A stretch of 32,589 bases of DNA. It comes from Myxococcales bacterium. Its GTDB lineage: Bacteria; Myxococcota_A; Polyangia; Fen-1088. Location: positions 1 to 32,589 of the forward strand of contig PLNW01000003.1 of NCBI GenBank assembly GCA_003142855.1, written 5' to 3'. Under the pieces are notes generated by a model that saw only the letters and a program-made list of their open reading frames with translations, had not been told where the DNA came from and searched no databases. The translations under genes were made by a program, and so were the position numbers. Positions 16,208-24,835 of the stretch are shown one piece after another. The stretch's first letter is position 1. The number at the start of each line of letters is the position of its first letter.

Positions 16208-17563
16208 TTGACCCAAGTTCCCGACCGCCTGGCTGTTCTCGTCGTAGATGACGAGAAGAACATCCGCACGACGCTGACCGTGTGCCTGGAGCAGCTGTCG
16301 CACCAGGTGGTGTCCGTGCCCAGCGCCGAGGGAGCCCTGGCCGCGCTGGCCAAGCAGCCCTTCGATCTGGCTCTGGTCGATCTCAAGCTGGGCATGGACA
16401 GCGGACTTGAGCTGATACCGCGCTTGCTGGCGGATCGTCCCGAATTGCTGGTCGTCATCATCACCGCCTACGCCACGGTGGAGACGGCGGTCGAAGCCAT
16501 TCACCGCGGCGCCTGGGACTATTTGCCCAAACCCTTCACCCCCGCGCAGATCCGTCACCTTGTCGATCGGGCTTGCGAACGACGCCGGCTCACTTGGCGA
16601 GTCGGGAACCTGGAAAACACCCTCTCCAGTGCGCTTCCCGACGTGGATCTGGACTCCCAGTCGCCGCGCATGCGCTCGGTGCAGGACACGGTCACCCGCG
16701 CGGCCGCCTCCGACGTGCCGGTCCTGCTGCGCGGGGAAACCGGCACGGGAAAGACCGTGGTGGCGCGCGCCCTGCACGCCCGCAGTCCAAGGCGCGAGCA
16801 TCCCTTTGTCGTGGTTAACTGCCCGACCCTGTCGGAGGAACTTCTCACCAGCGAGCTGTTCGGCCATGCGCGCGGATCGTTCACCGGCGCGGTGAGAGAC
16901 CAGCCGGGACGGGTCGAGGCCGCGCACGGCGGGACGCTGTTTCTCGACGAAATTGGCGAAATCCCGCCCACCTTGCAGGCCAAGCTGTTGCGTTTCCTGC
17001 AGGACAAGGAGTTCGAGCGAGTGGGCGAGAGCCGCACCCGCCAGGTGGACGTGCGCGTGGTTGCGGCCACCAACCGAGATCTGGAAACCGACGTGCAGCA
17101 GGGGCGTTTTCGCGAGGACCTGCTCTACCGGCTCAACGTCATCGAGATTGTCGTTCCGGCGCTGCGCGACCGGGCCGAAGACATTCTGGTTCTCGCCCGT
17201 CGCTTCCTGAATTTCTACGCGCGCGCGGTCGGCCGCCCGATTCCCACGCTGTCACCACCCGCCGAGCAGGCTCTGGTGCAATACGGATGGCCCGGAAACG
17301 TGCGCGAGCTGCGCAACACCATCGAACGGGCCCTTATCCTGTGGCCCGCGTCGCTCATCGAGCCGGAAGCGTTTCCGGCCAAGCTGCAAGTGTCGACCAG
17401 CCCGGCCGGGCCGCAGTTGGGAGGCGATGTCACGCTGGCCGAGATCGAGGCCGAGCACATCCGTCGCGTGGTCGCCCGCGCCGCCAGCCAGGATGCCGCC
17501 GCCGCTACGCTGGGCATCGATGTCTCGACTCTGTGGCGCAAACGCAAGCGGCAACAGGACTGA
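16208..17563 (+). CDS. NtrC/AlgB-family sigma-54 response regulator
   Basis: A 451-residue enhancer-binding protein. The receiver domain (8-120) has the acidic pair D14-D15, phospho-acceptor D58, T87 and K108. The AAA+ domain has Walker A GETGTGKT (176-183), the sigma-54 contact loop as GSFTGA (223-228, a tolerated variant of GAFTGA), Walker B TLFLDE (243-248) and YGWPGNVRELRN (359-370). A C-terminal Fis-type helix-turn-helix ends in LGIDVSTLWRKRKRQ (435-449), as in AlgB-like regulators. TTG start; upstream in-frame options are absent. It is convergent with, and directly abutting, the histidine kinase gene. It likely activates the nearby -24/-12 promoters of the kdp genes (inference). Confidence 0.92.
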   Translation: MTQVPDRLAVLVVDDEKNIRTTLTVCLEQLSHQVVSVPSAEGALAALAKQPFDLALVDLKLGMDSGLELIPRLLADRPELLVVIITAYATVETAVEAIHRGAWDYLPKPFTPAQIRHLVDRACERRRLTWRVGNLENTLSSALPDVDLDSQSPRMRSVQDTVTRAAASDVPVLLRGETGTGKTVVARALHARSPRREHPFVVVNCPTLSEELLTSELFGHARGSFTGAVRDQPGRVEAAHGGTLFLDEIGEIPPTLQAKLLRFLQDKEFERVGESRTRQVDVRVVAATNRDLETDVQQGRFREDLLYRLNVIEIVVPALRDRAEDILVLARRFLNFYARAVGRPIPTLSPPAEQALVQYGWPGNVRELRNTIERALILWPASLIEPEAFPAKLQVSTSPAGPQLGGDVTLAEIEAEHIRRVVARAASQDAAAATLGIDVSTLWRKRKRQQD

Positions 17564-19432
17564 CTACGTCGATAGCTCAGGCGCTGCCGGCACTGTGAAC
17601 CAGAAGGTCGCGCCCTTGCCGATCTCGCTGACCACGCCAATGCGGCCGGCATGCGCTTGCACGATGCCGCGAGCGATGAACAGGCCCAGGCCTGATCCAC
17701 CCGGGGGACTGCCGGGAACGCGGTAGAACTTCTCGAACAATTCGGCCTGGTACTGCTGGGGAATGCCCGGTCCCTGGTCGCTGACCTCGAAGCGGATCCA
17801 GTGGCCCGCACTCGCGTCAGGCTCACCGGCCGGCGCGCTGGCGATTTCGGGCATGGCGCGCACGACGATCTCGCTCTCGGGCGATGAGTAGCGGATGGCA
17901 TTGCCCAGCAGGTTGCTGAATACCAAATCCAGGCGATCCGGATCGGCAAAGGCCTCTGGGCACCCGGGCGCCACCTCAGAGCGCAGGGTGATCTGCCGTG
18001 CCTCCGCGGCGGAGCGGTGCGCGTCGCGAGCCAGGTTCACCAGCGTCTCGGGCGTGACCCGCCGTTTGTGCAGGTCGATGTTGCCGGATTCGATGCGCGA
18101 AAGATTGAGCAAATCGTCAACGATGGTCTGCAATCGTTCGCAGTCCTCGCGGGCCGCAAACAACAGATCAGCCTGCTTGTCGGTCAGCGAGCCCACGGCG
18201 CCCTCGGTGCACAGGTGAATCGCCATGCGCAGCGAGGTCAACGGCGTCCGGAATTCATGCGCCACCGTGGCCACCAGGTTGCTTTTCAGCTCGTCGAAAT
18301 GGAAAAGCTTGGTCACGTCCTGCAGAACGATGGCCACACCTGTGACCTCGCCAGCGTCGCCATAGATGGGCGCGGCGCGCGGCAAGAAGATGTGATCCCC
18401 GACGGGCAACGCTTCTTCGAATCCCTTGGGAACGTAGGCGCCCCGGCCGCCGACCACGTGGACACGAACACGCTCGAGCAGCGAGCGCACCGCGGGGTCG
18501 AGGCTGGCCAGCGGATCCTTGGGCCGAAGATCGGCATCCATGCCGAGCAAGCGGCTCGACGCCGAGTTGATGGCCTGCACGTGGCCCGCGGCATCCAGCA
18601 TCACCACCGGATCGGGCAAGCCGTCCATGGCCGCCTGGGCCGCCTGCTGGGTTTGCAGCAACTCGCCCAGCGAGCTGGCCCGGTAGCGCTCCAGGTGATC
18701 GGCCATGGTGTTGAACTCGCCCGCCAGTTGCGCGACCTCGTCCCGGCCTTGCAGTCGGGCTCGCGCGTGCAGATCTCCCTGGCCAAAGCGCCGAACCGCC
18801 GCGCCCACCACGCCCAGCGGGCGCAGCAGACGGGTGGTCAAGGAAATCGAAACCAGGAGTCCACCCAGCAAGGCTGCCGCCACGGCAATGATGACCAGCT
18901 GTTGGAATCGCTGCGCGCTCCGCTCGGCCTGCTCGCTCTTGCGCACAATCGCGTCCTGGTTCATGTCGAGAATCCGATCGGCAGCCTGCTTCGTCTCGGC
19001 AAAAGCAGGCGACAGGGCTTCGAAGTACAAACGATCCCAAGCCTCCAGTGTGGTGGCGGCCAGAAATTCATCGAGCGCTTGCTGGTACCGTGTCCAGCTC
19101 TTGCGCAATGCTGCGGCCGCCTCGCCTTCGCCCGGTTCGGTGATGTTGTTCTCCTCCACGCGCAATTCATTCTCGAAAACGCTGCGGTGTTGGGAGATGC
19201 CAACCGCGGACTTGGCTCCGTGCCCCGCCAGCACGAAAAGGGGGAAACTGCCGATTCGCTCGAGCGACTCTTTCATCCTTTCCGCCGCACGCACGCTGCG
19301 GTAGTTGTCCACGAAGATTCTGCCCGTTTCCTCGCCCAGCCGGGTGGTTACCGTCGCCGAGATCCCACCCACCAGGGCCAATGCGATGGCCAAGGGCACC
19401 TGGGCCAAAATCAGCTTGGCCTTGAAGGTCAC
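17564..19432 (-). CDS. KinB-like membrane sensor histidine kinase (HAMP-PAS-HisKA-HATPase)
   Basis: A 622-residue protein. TM1 is at ~8-28, a helical periplasmic domain at ~30-175, TM2 at ~178-198, and HAMP at ~199-252. A PAS domain with DPVVMLDAAGHVQAIN covers ~265-375. HisKA has H392 in VATVAHEFRTPLTS, and the catalytic domain has N-box NLLGNAIRY (507-515), G1 DQGPGIP and G2 GGSGLGL (578-584). Start GTG at 19432 overlaps the KdpD-like stop by 4 nt (GTGA); an open extension upstream is only the other frame of kdpD. This kinase replaces the kinase half of classical KdpD and probably phosphorylates the convergent NtrC-type regulator. Confidence 0.92.
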   Translation of the reverse strand: MTFKAKLILAQVPLAIALALVGGISATVTTRLGEETGRIFVDNYRSVRAAERMKESLERIGSFPLFVLAGHGAKSAVGISQHRSVFENELRVEENNITEPGEGEAAAALRKSWTRYQQALDEFLAATTLEAWDRLYFEALSPAFAETKQAADRILDMNQDAIVRKSEQAERSAQRFQQLVIIAVAAALLGGLLVSISLTTRLLRPLGVVGAAVRRFGQGDLHARARLQGRDEVAQLAGEFNTMADHLERYRASSLGELLQTQQAAQAAMDGLPDPVVMLDAAGHVQAINSASSRLLGMDADLRPKDPLASLDPAVRSLLERVRVHVVGGRGAYVPKGFEEALPVGDHIFLPRAAPIYGDAGEVTGVAIVLQDVTKLFHFDELKSNLVATVAHEFRTPLTSLRMAIHLCTEGAVGSLTDKQADLLFAAREDCERLQTIVDDLLNLSRIESGNIDLHKRRVTPETLVNLARDAHRSAAEARQITLRSEVAPGCPEAFADPDRLDLVFSNLLGNAIRYSSPESEIVVRAMPEIASAPAGEPDASAGHWIRFEVSDQGPGIPQQYQAELFEKFYRVPGSPPGGSGLGLFIARGIVQAHAGRIGVVSEIGKGATFWFTVPAAPELST

Positions 19433-20595
19433 GGCCGCTGCTCCTCGTCCTCGGCCAGCGACACGATGTGGATGTCGAATCCCGCACCCTCCTTGACCAG
19501 GCGCAGGGGCACCGATCGTCCCAGCATCTGCTTCCACCACGCCACATGCGATCGCCCCACGATGATGTGCCCGACGCTGTGTGAGCGCGCGAAGTCGAGG
19601 ATCCCATCCACCGGATCCTCGGCGCGCAGCCGCACCACCTCCGCGCCCAGTTCGCGCGCCTTCTCGATGTTGGCCAGCAGGTGCCGCTGGACCTCCGCAT
19701 CGATGCGCTCGGGAGACTCGTTGGGGGTTTCCACGAACACCACGAACCAGTCGGTGTTGTAACGCCCGGCCAGCCGCGAAGCCCGGCGCAGCAACATGGC
19801 CGCACGGGGTGGATTGGACGACATGCACGCCATCACGCGGCTGTTGGTGGCGGCTGCTCGCTCGCGCGGCTGAGCCAATGGCGTGCGGGCGAAGCTGCTG
19901 CGTTCCACGCTCTCGGCGACCTCGCGCAAGGCCAGCTCGCGCAGGTGGGTCAGGTTCTCCTCGGTGAAGAAGTGCTCCAGCGCCCACGGGACCTTGTCAG
20001 CCGCGTAGATCTTGCCGGTGCGCAGACGTTCCTGCAGGTCTTCGACCGCTAGGTCCAGGTTGACCACCTGGTCGGCCCGCTTGAGAAAGCTGTCCGGCAC
20101 CGTCTCGCGAACCACCACGCCGGTCACGCGTCCGACCAGATCGTTGAGGCTGTCCAGGTGCTGCACGTTGAGCGCGGCAATGACGTTGATGCCGGCGTCG
20201 AGCAGCTCGAGCACATCCTGGTAGCGCTTTTTGTTGTGACTGCCCGGCACATTGGTGTGGGCCAACTCGTCGACCAGAGCCACCGCCGGGTTGCGCTTCA
20301 GTATCTTGTTGAGACTCATCTCCTCGACCACCACGCCCCGGTACTCGACCTGGCGCCGCGGAATCACCTCCAAGCCCTCGACCAGGGCCTCGGTTTCCGC
20401 GCGGCCGTGCGACTCGACGAAGCCGACCACCACGTCCACGCCACGCTTGCGCAGACTATGCGCCTCTTCCAGCATGCGATAGGTCTTGCCCACGCCAGCG
20501 GCAAAGCCGATGTAGAGCTTGAGTCGACCGCGCTTACCCTTCTGGACAAGTTCCAGAAAGTCCTCGGGACGCGGGCGAAGAAGGTCCGGGGTCAT
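19429..20595 (-). CDS. kdpD: Stand-alone KdpD N-terminal sensor (KdpD + USP domains, no kinase)
   Basis: A 388-residue cytoplasmic protein. It has the KdpD sensor domain at ~20-232, with Walker A GFAAGVGKT (30-38), DVVVGFVESHGR (54-65), Walker B VALVDELAHTNVPGS (105-119) and NVQHLDSLND (143-152). A universal-stress-protein domain (~252-382) follows with GHIIVGRS. Classical KdpD (~900 residues) continues into four membrane helices, a GAF domain and a kinase; all are missing here. The next gene supplies the kinase, coupled by a 4-nt overlap. The ATG at 20595 begins just before the domain; in-frame extension upstream runs into the divergent promoter region and is not coding. In other bacteria the USP/KdpD part senses K+ or c-di-AMP; here it likely signals to the separate kinase. 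Confidence 0.9.
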   Translation of the reverse strand: MTPDLLRPRPEDFLELVQKGKRGRLKLYIGFAAGVGKTYRMLEEAHSLRKRGVDVVVGFVESHGRAETEALVEGLEVIPRRQVEYRGVVVEEMSLNKILKRNPAVALVDELAHTNVPGSHNKKRYQDVLELLDAGINVIAALNVQHLDSLNDLVGRVTGVVVRETVPDSFLKRADQVVNLDLAVEDLQERLRTGKIYAADKVPWALEHFFTEENLTHLRELALREVAESVERSSFARTPLAQPRERAAATNSRVMACMSSNPPRAAMLLRRASRLAGRYNTDWFVVFVETPNESPERIDAEVQRHLLANIEKARELGAEVVRLRAEDPVDGILDFARSHSVGHIIVGRSHVAWWKQMLGRSVPLRLVKEGAGFDIHIVSLAEDEEQRP

Positions 20596-20631
20596 GGATG
20601 GTGGGCGCGCGGCGGCTGGACCGCCATTTTG

Positions 20632-20647
20632 TGCAATTGCTGAGCCA
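20632..20647 (-). promoter_or_regulatory. Putative sigma-54 (-24/-12) promoter of kdpD-like/kinase pair
   Basis: Read on the minus strand: TGGCTCA-GCAA-TTGCA, compared with the sigma-54 consensus TGGCACG-N4-TTGC(A/T). The obligatory GG-N10-GC spacing is present. Predicted start is near 20621, about 26 nt before the ATG. Confidence 0.6.
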
Positions 20648-20717
20648 TTTGCGAGCGCCGAATACTGATGATAGCCCGTCGGCTGCCGCGAGGGCACCTG
20701 CCGGCTGCCGTGCAGAA

Positions 20718-20733
20718 TGCAATTCGCGGGCAG
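20718..20733. promoter_or_regulatory. Shared kdp operator/enhancer element, site 1
   Basis: TGCAATTCGCGGGCAG differs at one base from 27522-27537 (TGCAATTTGCGGGCAG) upstream of the second kdp cluster. It lies midway between the two divergent sigma-54 candidates, about 105 bp from each predicted start, a usual distance for an NtrC-type enhancer. TTGCA-CAA-TGCAA (20740-20752) follows and may be a second site. Confidence 0.6.
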
Positions 20734-20793
20734 CGCCGGTTGCACAATGCAAGCTGCGGCCGCGTCCGAGGCGCCCTTTGCGCCAGGAATCGC

Positions 20794-20810
20794 TGCCAGG
20801 AATCCTGGCA
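20794..20810. promoter_or_regulatory. Perfect 17-bp palindrome overlapping the kdp1 -24 element
   Basis: TGCCAGGA-A-TCCTGGCA is a perfect palindrome. Its right arm supplies the TGGCA of the -24 element. A further half-site GCCAGGAATC (20782-20791) lies 13 bp upstream as a direct repeat. A protein bound here would block sigma-54 RNA polymerase, so a repressor site is plausible. Confidence 0.5.
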
Positions 20811-20821
20811 TGCGGGATGCG
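20806..20821 (+). promoter_or_regulatory. Putative sigma-54 (-24/-12) promoter of the first kdp operon
   Basis: TGGCATG-CGGG-ATGCG matches the consensus at the obligatory GG-N10-GC and in 5 of 6 bases of TGGCAC. Predicted start near 20832, giving a leader of about 19 nt before the first small gene. Confidence 0.62.
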
Positions 20822-20850
20822 TAGCCTTCATCCAAAAGAGAGACGACGCC

Positions 20851-20934
20851 ATGACCGACGCCATTTTCCTGTTCACCACCTTGGCCTTCTTCGCGCTGGC
20901 CTTGGCCTACGCGCGCGCCTGCGCGTGGCTGTGA
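20851..20934 (+). CDS. Kdp-associated micropeptide, operon 1 (27 aa)
   Basis: A 27-residue single-helix membrane peptide: MTDAIFLFTTLAFFAL at the start, ending YARACAWL. GAGAG lies upstream at SD distance. Small peptides of this kind, ending in a short Cys-containing motif, are found before kdpF in other genomes as I recall, usually as hypothetical proteins. It is the first gene of the operon, 18 nt before kdpF. A pump-associated role like that of KdpF is inference. The second operon has a counterpart ending ITACEKI. Confidence 0.65.
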   Translation: MTDAIFLFTTLAFFALALAYARACAWL

Positions 20935-20952
20935 CCCTTCGAGGAGATCATC

Positions 20953-21042
20953 ATGTTGCTCGATTACCTTTTGGGCGGAGCCGTTTCTATCGGAATCGGC
21001 TTCTATCTCGTCTACGCCTTGCTCCGTCCGGAGCGCTTCTAG
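20953..21042 (+). CDS. kdpF: Potassium-transporting ATPase subunit KdpF, operon 1
   Basis: A 29-residue single-span peptide with GGAVSIGIGFYLVYALLRPERF; the C-terminal LLRPERF is the KdpF hallmark. GAGGAG lies upstream of the ATG. KdpF sits beside KdpA and stabilises the KdpABC complex. 9 nt before kdpA. Confidence 0.9.
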   Translation: MLLDYLLGGAVSIGIGFYLVYALLRPERF

Positions 21043-21051
21043 GGGGTTGCT

Positions 21052-22773
21052 GTGACTTTCAACGGCTGGTTGCAAATCCTGGCTCTCTTTCTGGTCTTGC
21101 TGGCCATCACCAAGCCGCTCGGCCATTACATGTACCGCGTTTTCGAAGGCGCCGAGCGCCCCTCGCGACGGGTCTTGGCACCTATCGAGCGCTGGCTGCT
21201 TCGCCTGTGTGGCGCGTCCCCCAACGACGAACAGACCTGGATCGAGTACGCCATCTCGCTGCTGATCTTCAGCGCCATTGGCGTTGTAGTCACCTACGCC
21301 ATCCAACGCTTGCAGCACCACTTGCCGCTCAATCCGCAAGGGCTGGGGCCGGTGGCTCCCGACCTGGCCTTCAACACAGCGGTCAGTTTCACCACCAACA
21401 CCAACTGGCAATCCTACGGCGGCGAGACGACCATGAGCTATCTGACCCAGATGGCGGGCCTGGCCTGGCACAACTTCGTGTCTGCTGGCGCCGGCCTCTC
21501 CGTAGCGCTGGTGCTGGCGCGCGGGCTGACGCGTAGGCCAAGCGAAGGACACCCGGTGCAACTGGGAAACTTCACGGTCGACCTCATACGCTCAGTCGTG
21601 TACCTGCTCTTGCCGATCAGTATCGTCTTCAGTCTGGTGCTGATCTCCCAGGGGGTCATCCAGAACTTCAGCGCCTACCTGCACATCACCGGCTTGGAAG
21701 GGGCCGGGCAGATCATCCCCATGGGACCCACGGGCTCGCAGGAAGTGATCAAGGAACTCGGGACCAACGGCGGTGGCTTCTTCAACGCGAACAGCGCGCA
21801 CCCGTTCGAAAATCCCAACGGGGTGACCAATTTCCTGGAAATCCTGCTGATTCTCTGCATCCCCGCCGGGCTGACCTACACCTTTGGCCGCATGGCGGGC
21901 AAACAGCGGCAGGGATGGTCGATATTCGGGGCGATGGCCATCCTGTTCCTGGCCGGGGTTCTCGCCGCCTACGCTGCCGAGACCCGCCCAAATCCGGCCC
22001 TGGCCGGCCTGCCGCTCGACCAGAGCGTCGGCAACCTGGAGGGCAAGGAGGTGCGCTTCGGGGTGGTCAACTCCGCCCTCTTTGCTACCGCGACCACGGG
22101 CACATCGTGCGGCGCTGTCAACTCCATGCACGACAGCTTCAACCCGCTGGGCGGCCTGGTTCCCCTGGTCAACCTGAAGCTGGGCGAGGTCGTGTTCGGC
22201 GGCGTGGGCGCGGGGCTATATGGCATCCTGATCTTCGTTCTGCTCTCGGTGTTCATCGCGGGCCTGATGGTGGGGCGCACACCCGAGTACCTGGGCAAGA
22301 AGATCGAGGGCCGCGAGATGAAGGCCGTGATGCTCTACGTCCTCGTGTTTCCGCTCATCATCCTGGGTTTCTCGGCCTGGGCGGCGGTCAGCCCCTACGG
22401 AGTCAGTTCGCTCAACAACGCCGGCCCCCATGGCCTCTCCGAGATTCTCTACGCATACACCAGCGCCACGGCCAACAACGGTTCGGCCTTCGCGGGCCTG
22501 AACACCAACACGCACTTCTGGAATACCACCATGGGCCTGGCCATGCTGGGCGGCCGTTTCCTGATGATGGTGCCGGTGCTGGCCATCGCCGGCTTCATGG
22601 CCAAGAAGCGCATTGCACCGGCCGGGCCGGGTACGTTTCCGACGGATGGTCCGCTCTTCACCGGCCTGCTCATTTCGGTAGTTCTGATTGTCGGCGCGCT
22701 GACGTTCTTCCCCGCTCTCTGCCTCGGCCCCGTGGTCGAGCATTTCCTGGCCGCGCACGGGAGGTTGTTCTGA
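21052..22773 (+). CDS. kdpA: Potassium-transporting ATPase subunit KdpA, operon 1
   Basis: The 573-residue K+-binding channel-like subunit in the inner membrane. All four selectivity-filter loops are canonical: TNTNWQ (115-120), GTNGGGFF (237-244), [10 protein letters not shown] (348-357) and ANNGSAF (474-480). The conserved SAHPFENP (248-255) and [18 protein letters not shown] are present. Length is normal for the family. GTG start at 21052 after AGGGGGTT. Its TGA shares one base with the kdpB ATG, so the two are translationally coupled. Confidence 0.97.
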   Translation: MTFNGWLQILALFLVLLAITKPLGHYMYRVFEGAERPSRRVLAPIERWLLRLCGASPNDEQTWIEYAISLLIFSAIGVVVTYAIQRLQHHLPLNPQGLGPVAPDLAFNTAVSFTTNTNWQSYGGETTMSYLTQMAGLAWHNFVSAGAGLSVALVLARGLTRRPSEGHPVQLGNFTVDLIRSVVYLLLPISIVFSLVLISQGVIQNFSAYLHITGLEGAGQIIPMGPTGSQEVIKELGTNGGGFFNANSAHPFENPNGVTNFLEILLILCIPAGLTYTFGRMAGKQRQGWSIFGAMAILFLAGVLAAYAAETRPNPALAGLPLDQSVGNLEGKEVRFGVVNSALFATATTGTSCGAVNSMHDSFNPLGGLVPLVNLKLGEVVFGGVGAGLYGILIFVLLSVFIAGLMVGRTPEYLGKKIEGREMKAVMLYVLVFPLIILGFSAWAAVSPYGVSSLNNAGPHGLSEILYAYTSATANNGSAFAGLNTNTHFWNTTMGLAMLGGRFLMMVPVLAIAGFMAKKRIAPAGPGTFPTDGPLFTGLLISVVLIVGALTFFPALCLGPVVEHFLAAHGRLF

Positions 22774-24824
22774 TGAAATCGCACAGCAAGGCGCCGTCGC
22801 TATTCGATCGGGCCATCATCCGGCAGGCAGTCTGGGACAGTCTGCGTAAGCTTTCGCCGGCTGCGGTGGCGCACAACCCGGTAATGTTCGTAGTCGAGGT
22901 GGGCAGCGTACTCACCACGCTCACGGTCGTGCGGGACTTGATCGCGAGGCCGGCCGGAGCGGCCCCGCTGTGGTTCACGGCCTGGATCAGTGTCTGGTTG
23001 TGGATCACGGTGGTGTTTGCCAACTTCGCCGAGGCGGTGGCCGAGGGTCGTGGCAAGGCGCAGGCCGATTCACTACGCAAGATGCGCACGCAGACTCCGG
23101 CCCGACGCTTGCGTGAGGGCGGCGGCGAGGACACCGTGGCCTCGACTGACTTGCGCGCCGGGGATCGTGTGGTGGTGGAGGCTGGTCAACTCATCCCCGG
23201 CGATGGCGAGGTGATCGAAGGCGTAGCGTCGGTGGACGAGTCGGCCATCACGGGCGAGTCAGCTCCGGTGATCCGCGAGGCGGGCGGCGATCGCTCGTCG
23301 GTCACCGGCGGTACCAAGGTGCTCTCGGATCGCATCGTGATACGAATCATGTCCAACCCCGGCGAGACCTTTCTCGACCGAATGATTGCCCTGGTCGAAG
23401 GGGCGTCCCGACAGAAGACGCCCAACGAGATCGCCCTGCACATTCTCCTGGTCGGACTGACCCTGGTGTTCTTGTTCGCCTGCGTGACACTGGTTCCGCT
23501 GGCGCTCTACGCCGGCATCCGGCTCTCGCCCACGGTGATCGTCGCCTTGCTGGTGTGCTTGATTCCCACCACCATCGGCGGCCTGGTTTCGGCCATCGGC
23601 ATCGCGGGCATGGATCGCTTGATCCGCAAGAACGTGATCGCCATGAGCGGCCGGGCCATCGAGGCTGCCGGCGACGTGGACGTCTTGCTGCTCGACAAGA
23701 CCGGCACCATCACCATGGGGAACCGCATGGCCACGGCCTTTTTGCCCATCGGAGACGTTTCGGCAGAGGCTCTGGCCGACGCGGCGCAACTGGCCAGCCT
23801 GGCCGACGAAACGCCCGAGGGTCGATCCATCGTGGTGCTGGCCAAGCAGGAGTTCCGGCTGCGGGGACGCGAACTCAGCGAGCTGAAGGCACACTTCGTT
23901 CCCTTCTCGGCCCACACGCGCATGAGCGGGTGCGATCTCGACGGACGCGAGCTACGCAAAGGGGCGGTGGAAGCAATACGACGCTGGGTCGAAGCCAAGG
24001 GCAGCAGCGTGCCCCCTGATCTCGAACGCATCGCCGCCGACATCGCGAACCAGGGCGGCACGCCCCTGGCTGTGGCCGAGGGAGCCAAGGTGCTCGGCGT
24101 GGTGCGACTCACCGACGTGGTCAAGGGAGGCATCCGCGAACGTTTCGCGCGCTTTCGCGCCATGGGCGTGCGCACGGTCATGATCACGGGCGACAACCCG
24201 CGCACCGCTGCCGCCATCGCCAAGGAAGCCGGTGTGGACGACTACCTGGCCGAGGCCACCCCTGAGGCCAAGATGCGCCTGATCAAGGACGAGCAAGCCA
24301 AGGGCAAGTTGGTCGCCATGACCGGCGATGGCACCAACGACGCCCCAGCGCTCGCGCAGGCCGATGTGGGCGTGGCCATGAACACCGGCACCCAGGCCGC
24401 CAAGGAGGCCGGCAACATGGTCGACCTCGACTCGAACCCCACCAAGCTGCTGGAAGTAATCGAGGTCGGCAAGCAGCTGCTCATGACCCGGGGCGCGCTC
24501 ACAACCTTTTCGGTCGCCAACGACGTGGCTAAGTACTTCGCCATCCTGCCCGCGCTGTTTGCCGGCGTGTATCCCGAGATCGGACCGCTGAACGTCATGC
24601 ACCTGGCCTCACCGTCGAGCGCCATCCTGTCTGCGGTCATCTTCAACGCCATCATCATCGTTCTGCTCATCCCGCTGGCCTTGCGAGGCGTGAAGTACCG
24701 GCCGCTCGGTGCCGCGGCGCTGTTCCGGCGCTCCATGCTCATCTACGGGCTGGGCGGGATCGTGGCGCCATTTATTGGCATCAAGCTCGTCGACATGATT
24801 CTCGCAGCATTCGGCCGCATTTGA
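22773..24824 (+). CDS. kdpB: Potassium-transporting P-type ATPase subunit KdpB, operon 1
   Basis: A 683-residue P-type ATPase that energises K+ uptake through KdpA. The phosphorylated Asp is D308 in DKTGTIT. The actuator loop TGES is at 160-163, so S163 corresponds to the regulatory Ser162 of the E. coli enzyme. [18 protein letters not shown] and [21 protein letters not shown] complete the nucleotide and hinge motifs. The ATG at 22773 overlaps the kdpA stop (TGATG); the frame is open further upstream but that is kdpA in another frame. 11 nt before kdpC. Confidence 0.97.
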   Translation: MKSHSKAPSLFDRAIIRQAVWDSLRKLSPAAVAHNPVMFVVEVGSVLTTLTVVRDLIARPAGAAPLWFTAWISVWLWITVVFANFAEAVAEGRGKAQADSLRKMRTQTPARRLREGGGEDTVASTDLRAGDRVVVEAGQLIPGDGEVIEGVASVDESAITGESAPVIREAGGDRSSVTGGTKVLSDRIVIRIMSNPGETFLDRMIALVEGASRQKTPNEIALHILLVGLTLVFLFACVTLVPLALYAGIRLSPTVIVALLVCLIPTTIGGLVSAIGIAGMDRLIRKNVIAMSGRAIEAAGDVDVLLLDKTGTITMGNRMATAFLPIGDVSAEALADAAQLASLADETPEGRSIVVLAKQEFRLRGRELSELKAHFVPFSAHTRMSGCDLDGRELRKGAVEAIRRWVEAKGSSVPPDLERIAADIANQGGTPLAVAEGAKVLGVVRLTDVVKGGIRERFARFRAMGVRTVMITGDNPRTAAAIAKEAGVDDYLAEATPEAKMRLIKDEQAKGKLVAMTGDGTNDAPALAQADVGVAMNTGTQAAKEAGNMVDLDSNPTKLLEVIEVGKQLLMTRGALTTFSVANDVAKYFAILPALFAGVYPEIGPLNVMHLASPSSAILSAVIFNAIIIVLLIPLALRGVKYRPLGAAALFRRSMLIYGLGGIVAPFIGIKLVDMILAAFGRI

Positions 24825-24835
24825 AGGAGCCCGTC

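Noticed and set aside
14990..16927. Long open frame of about 645 codons on the minus strand
   Set aside because: It is the antisense of the PIG-V-like and NtrC-type genes, very rich in Gln/Glu/His/Arg, with no domain or SD; a GC-bias shadow.
18017..19762. Long open frame of about 581 codons on the plus strand
   Set aside because: Antisense of the histidine kinase and kdpD-like genes; composition typical of shadows.
20725..20745. Second possible -24/-12 site (GGGCAGCGCCGGTTGCA) upstream of kdp1
   Set aside because: The GG to GC distance is 11 rather than 10 bases, which sigma-54 does not tolerate well; the site at 20806-20821 fits better.
22773..24824. Extension of kdpB upstream to 21915 (969 codons)
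   Set aside because: The extra part is kdpA in another frame; the ATG overlapping the kdpA stop is the correct start.
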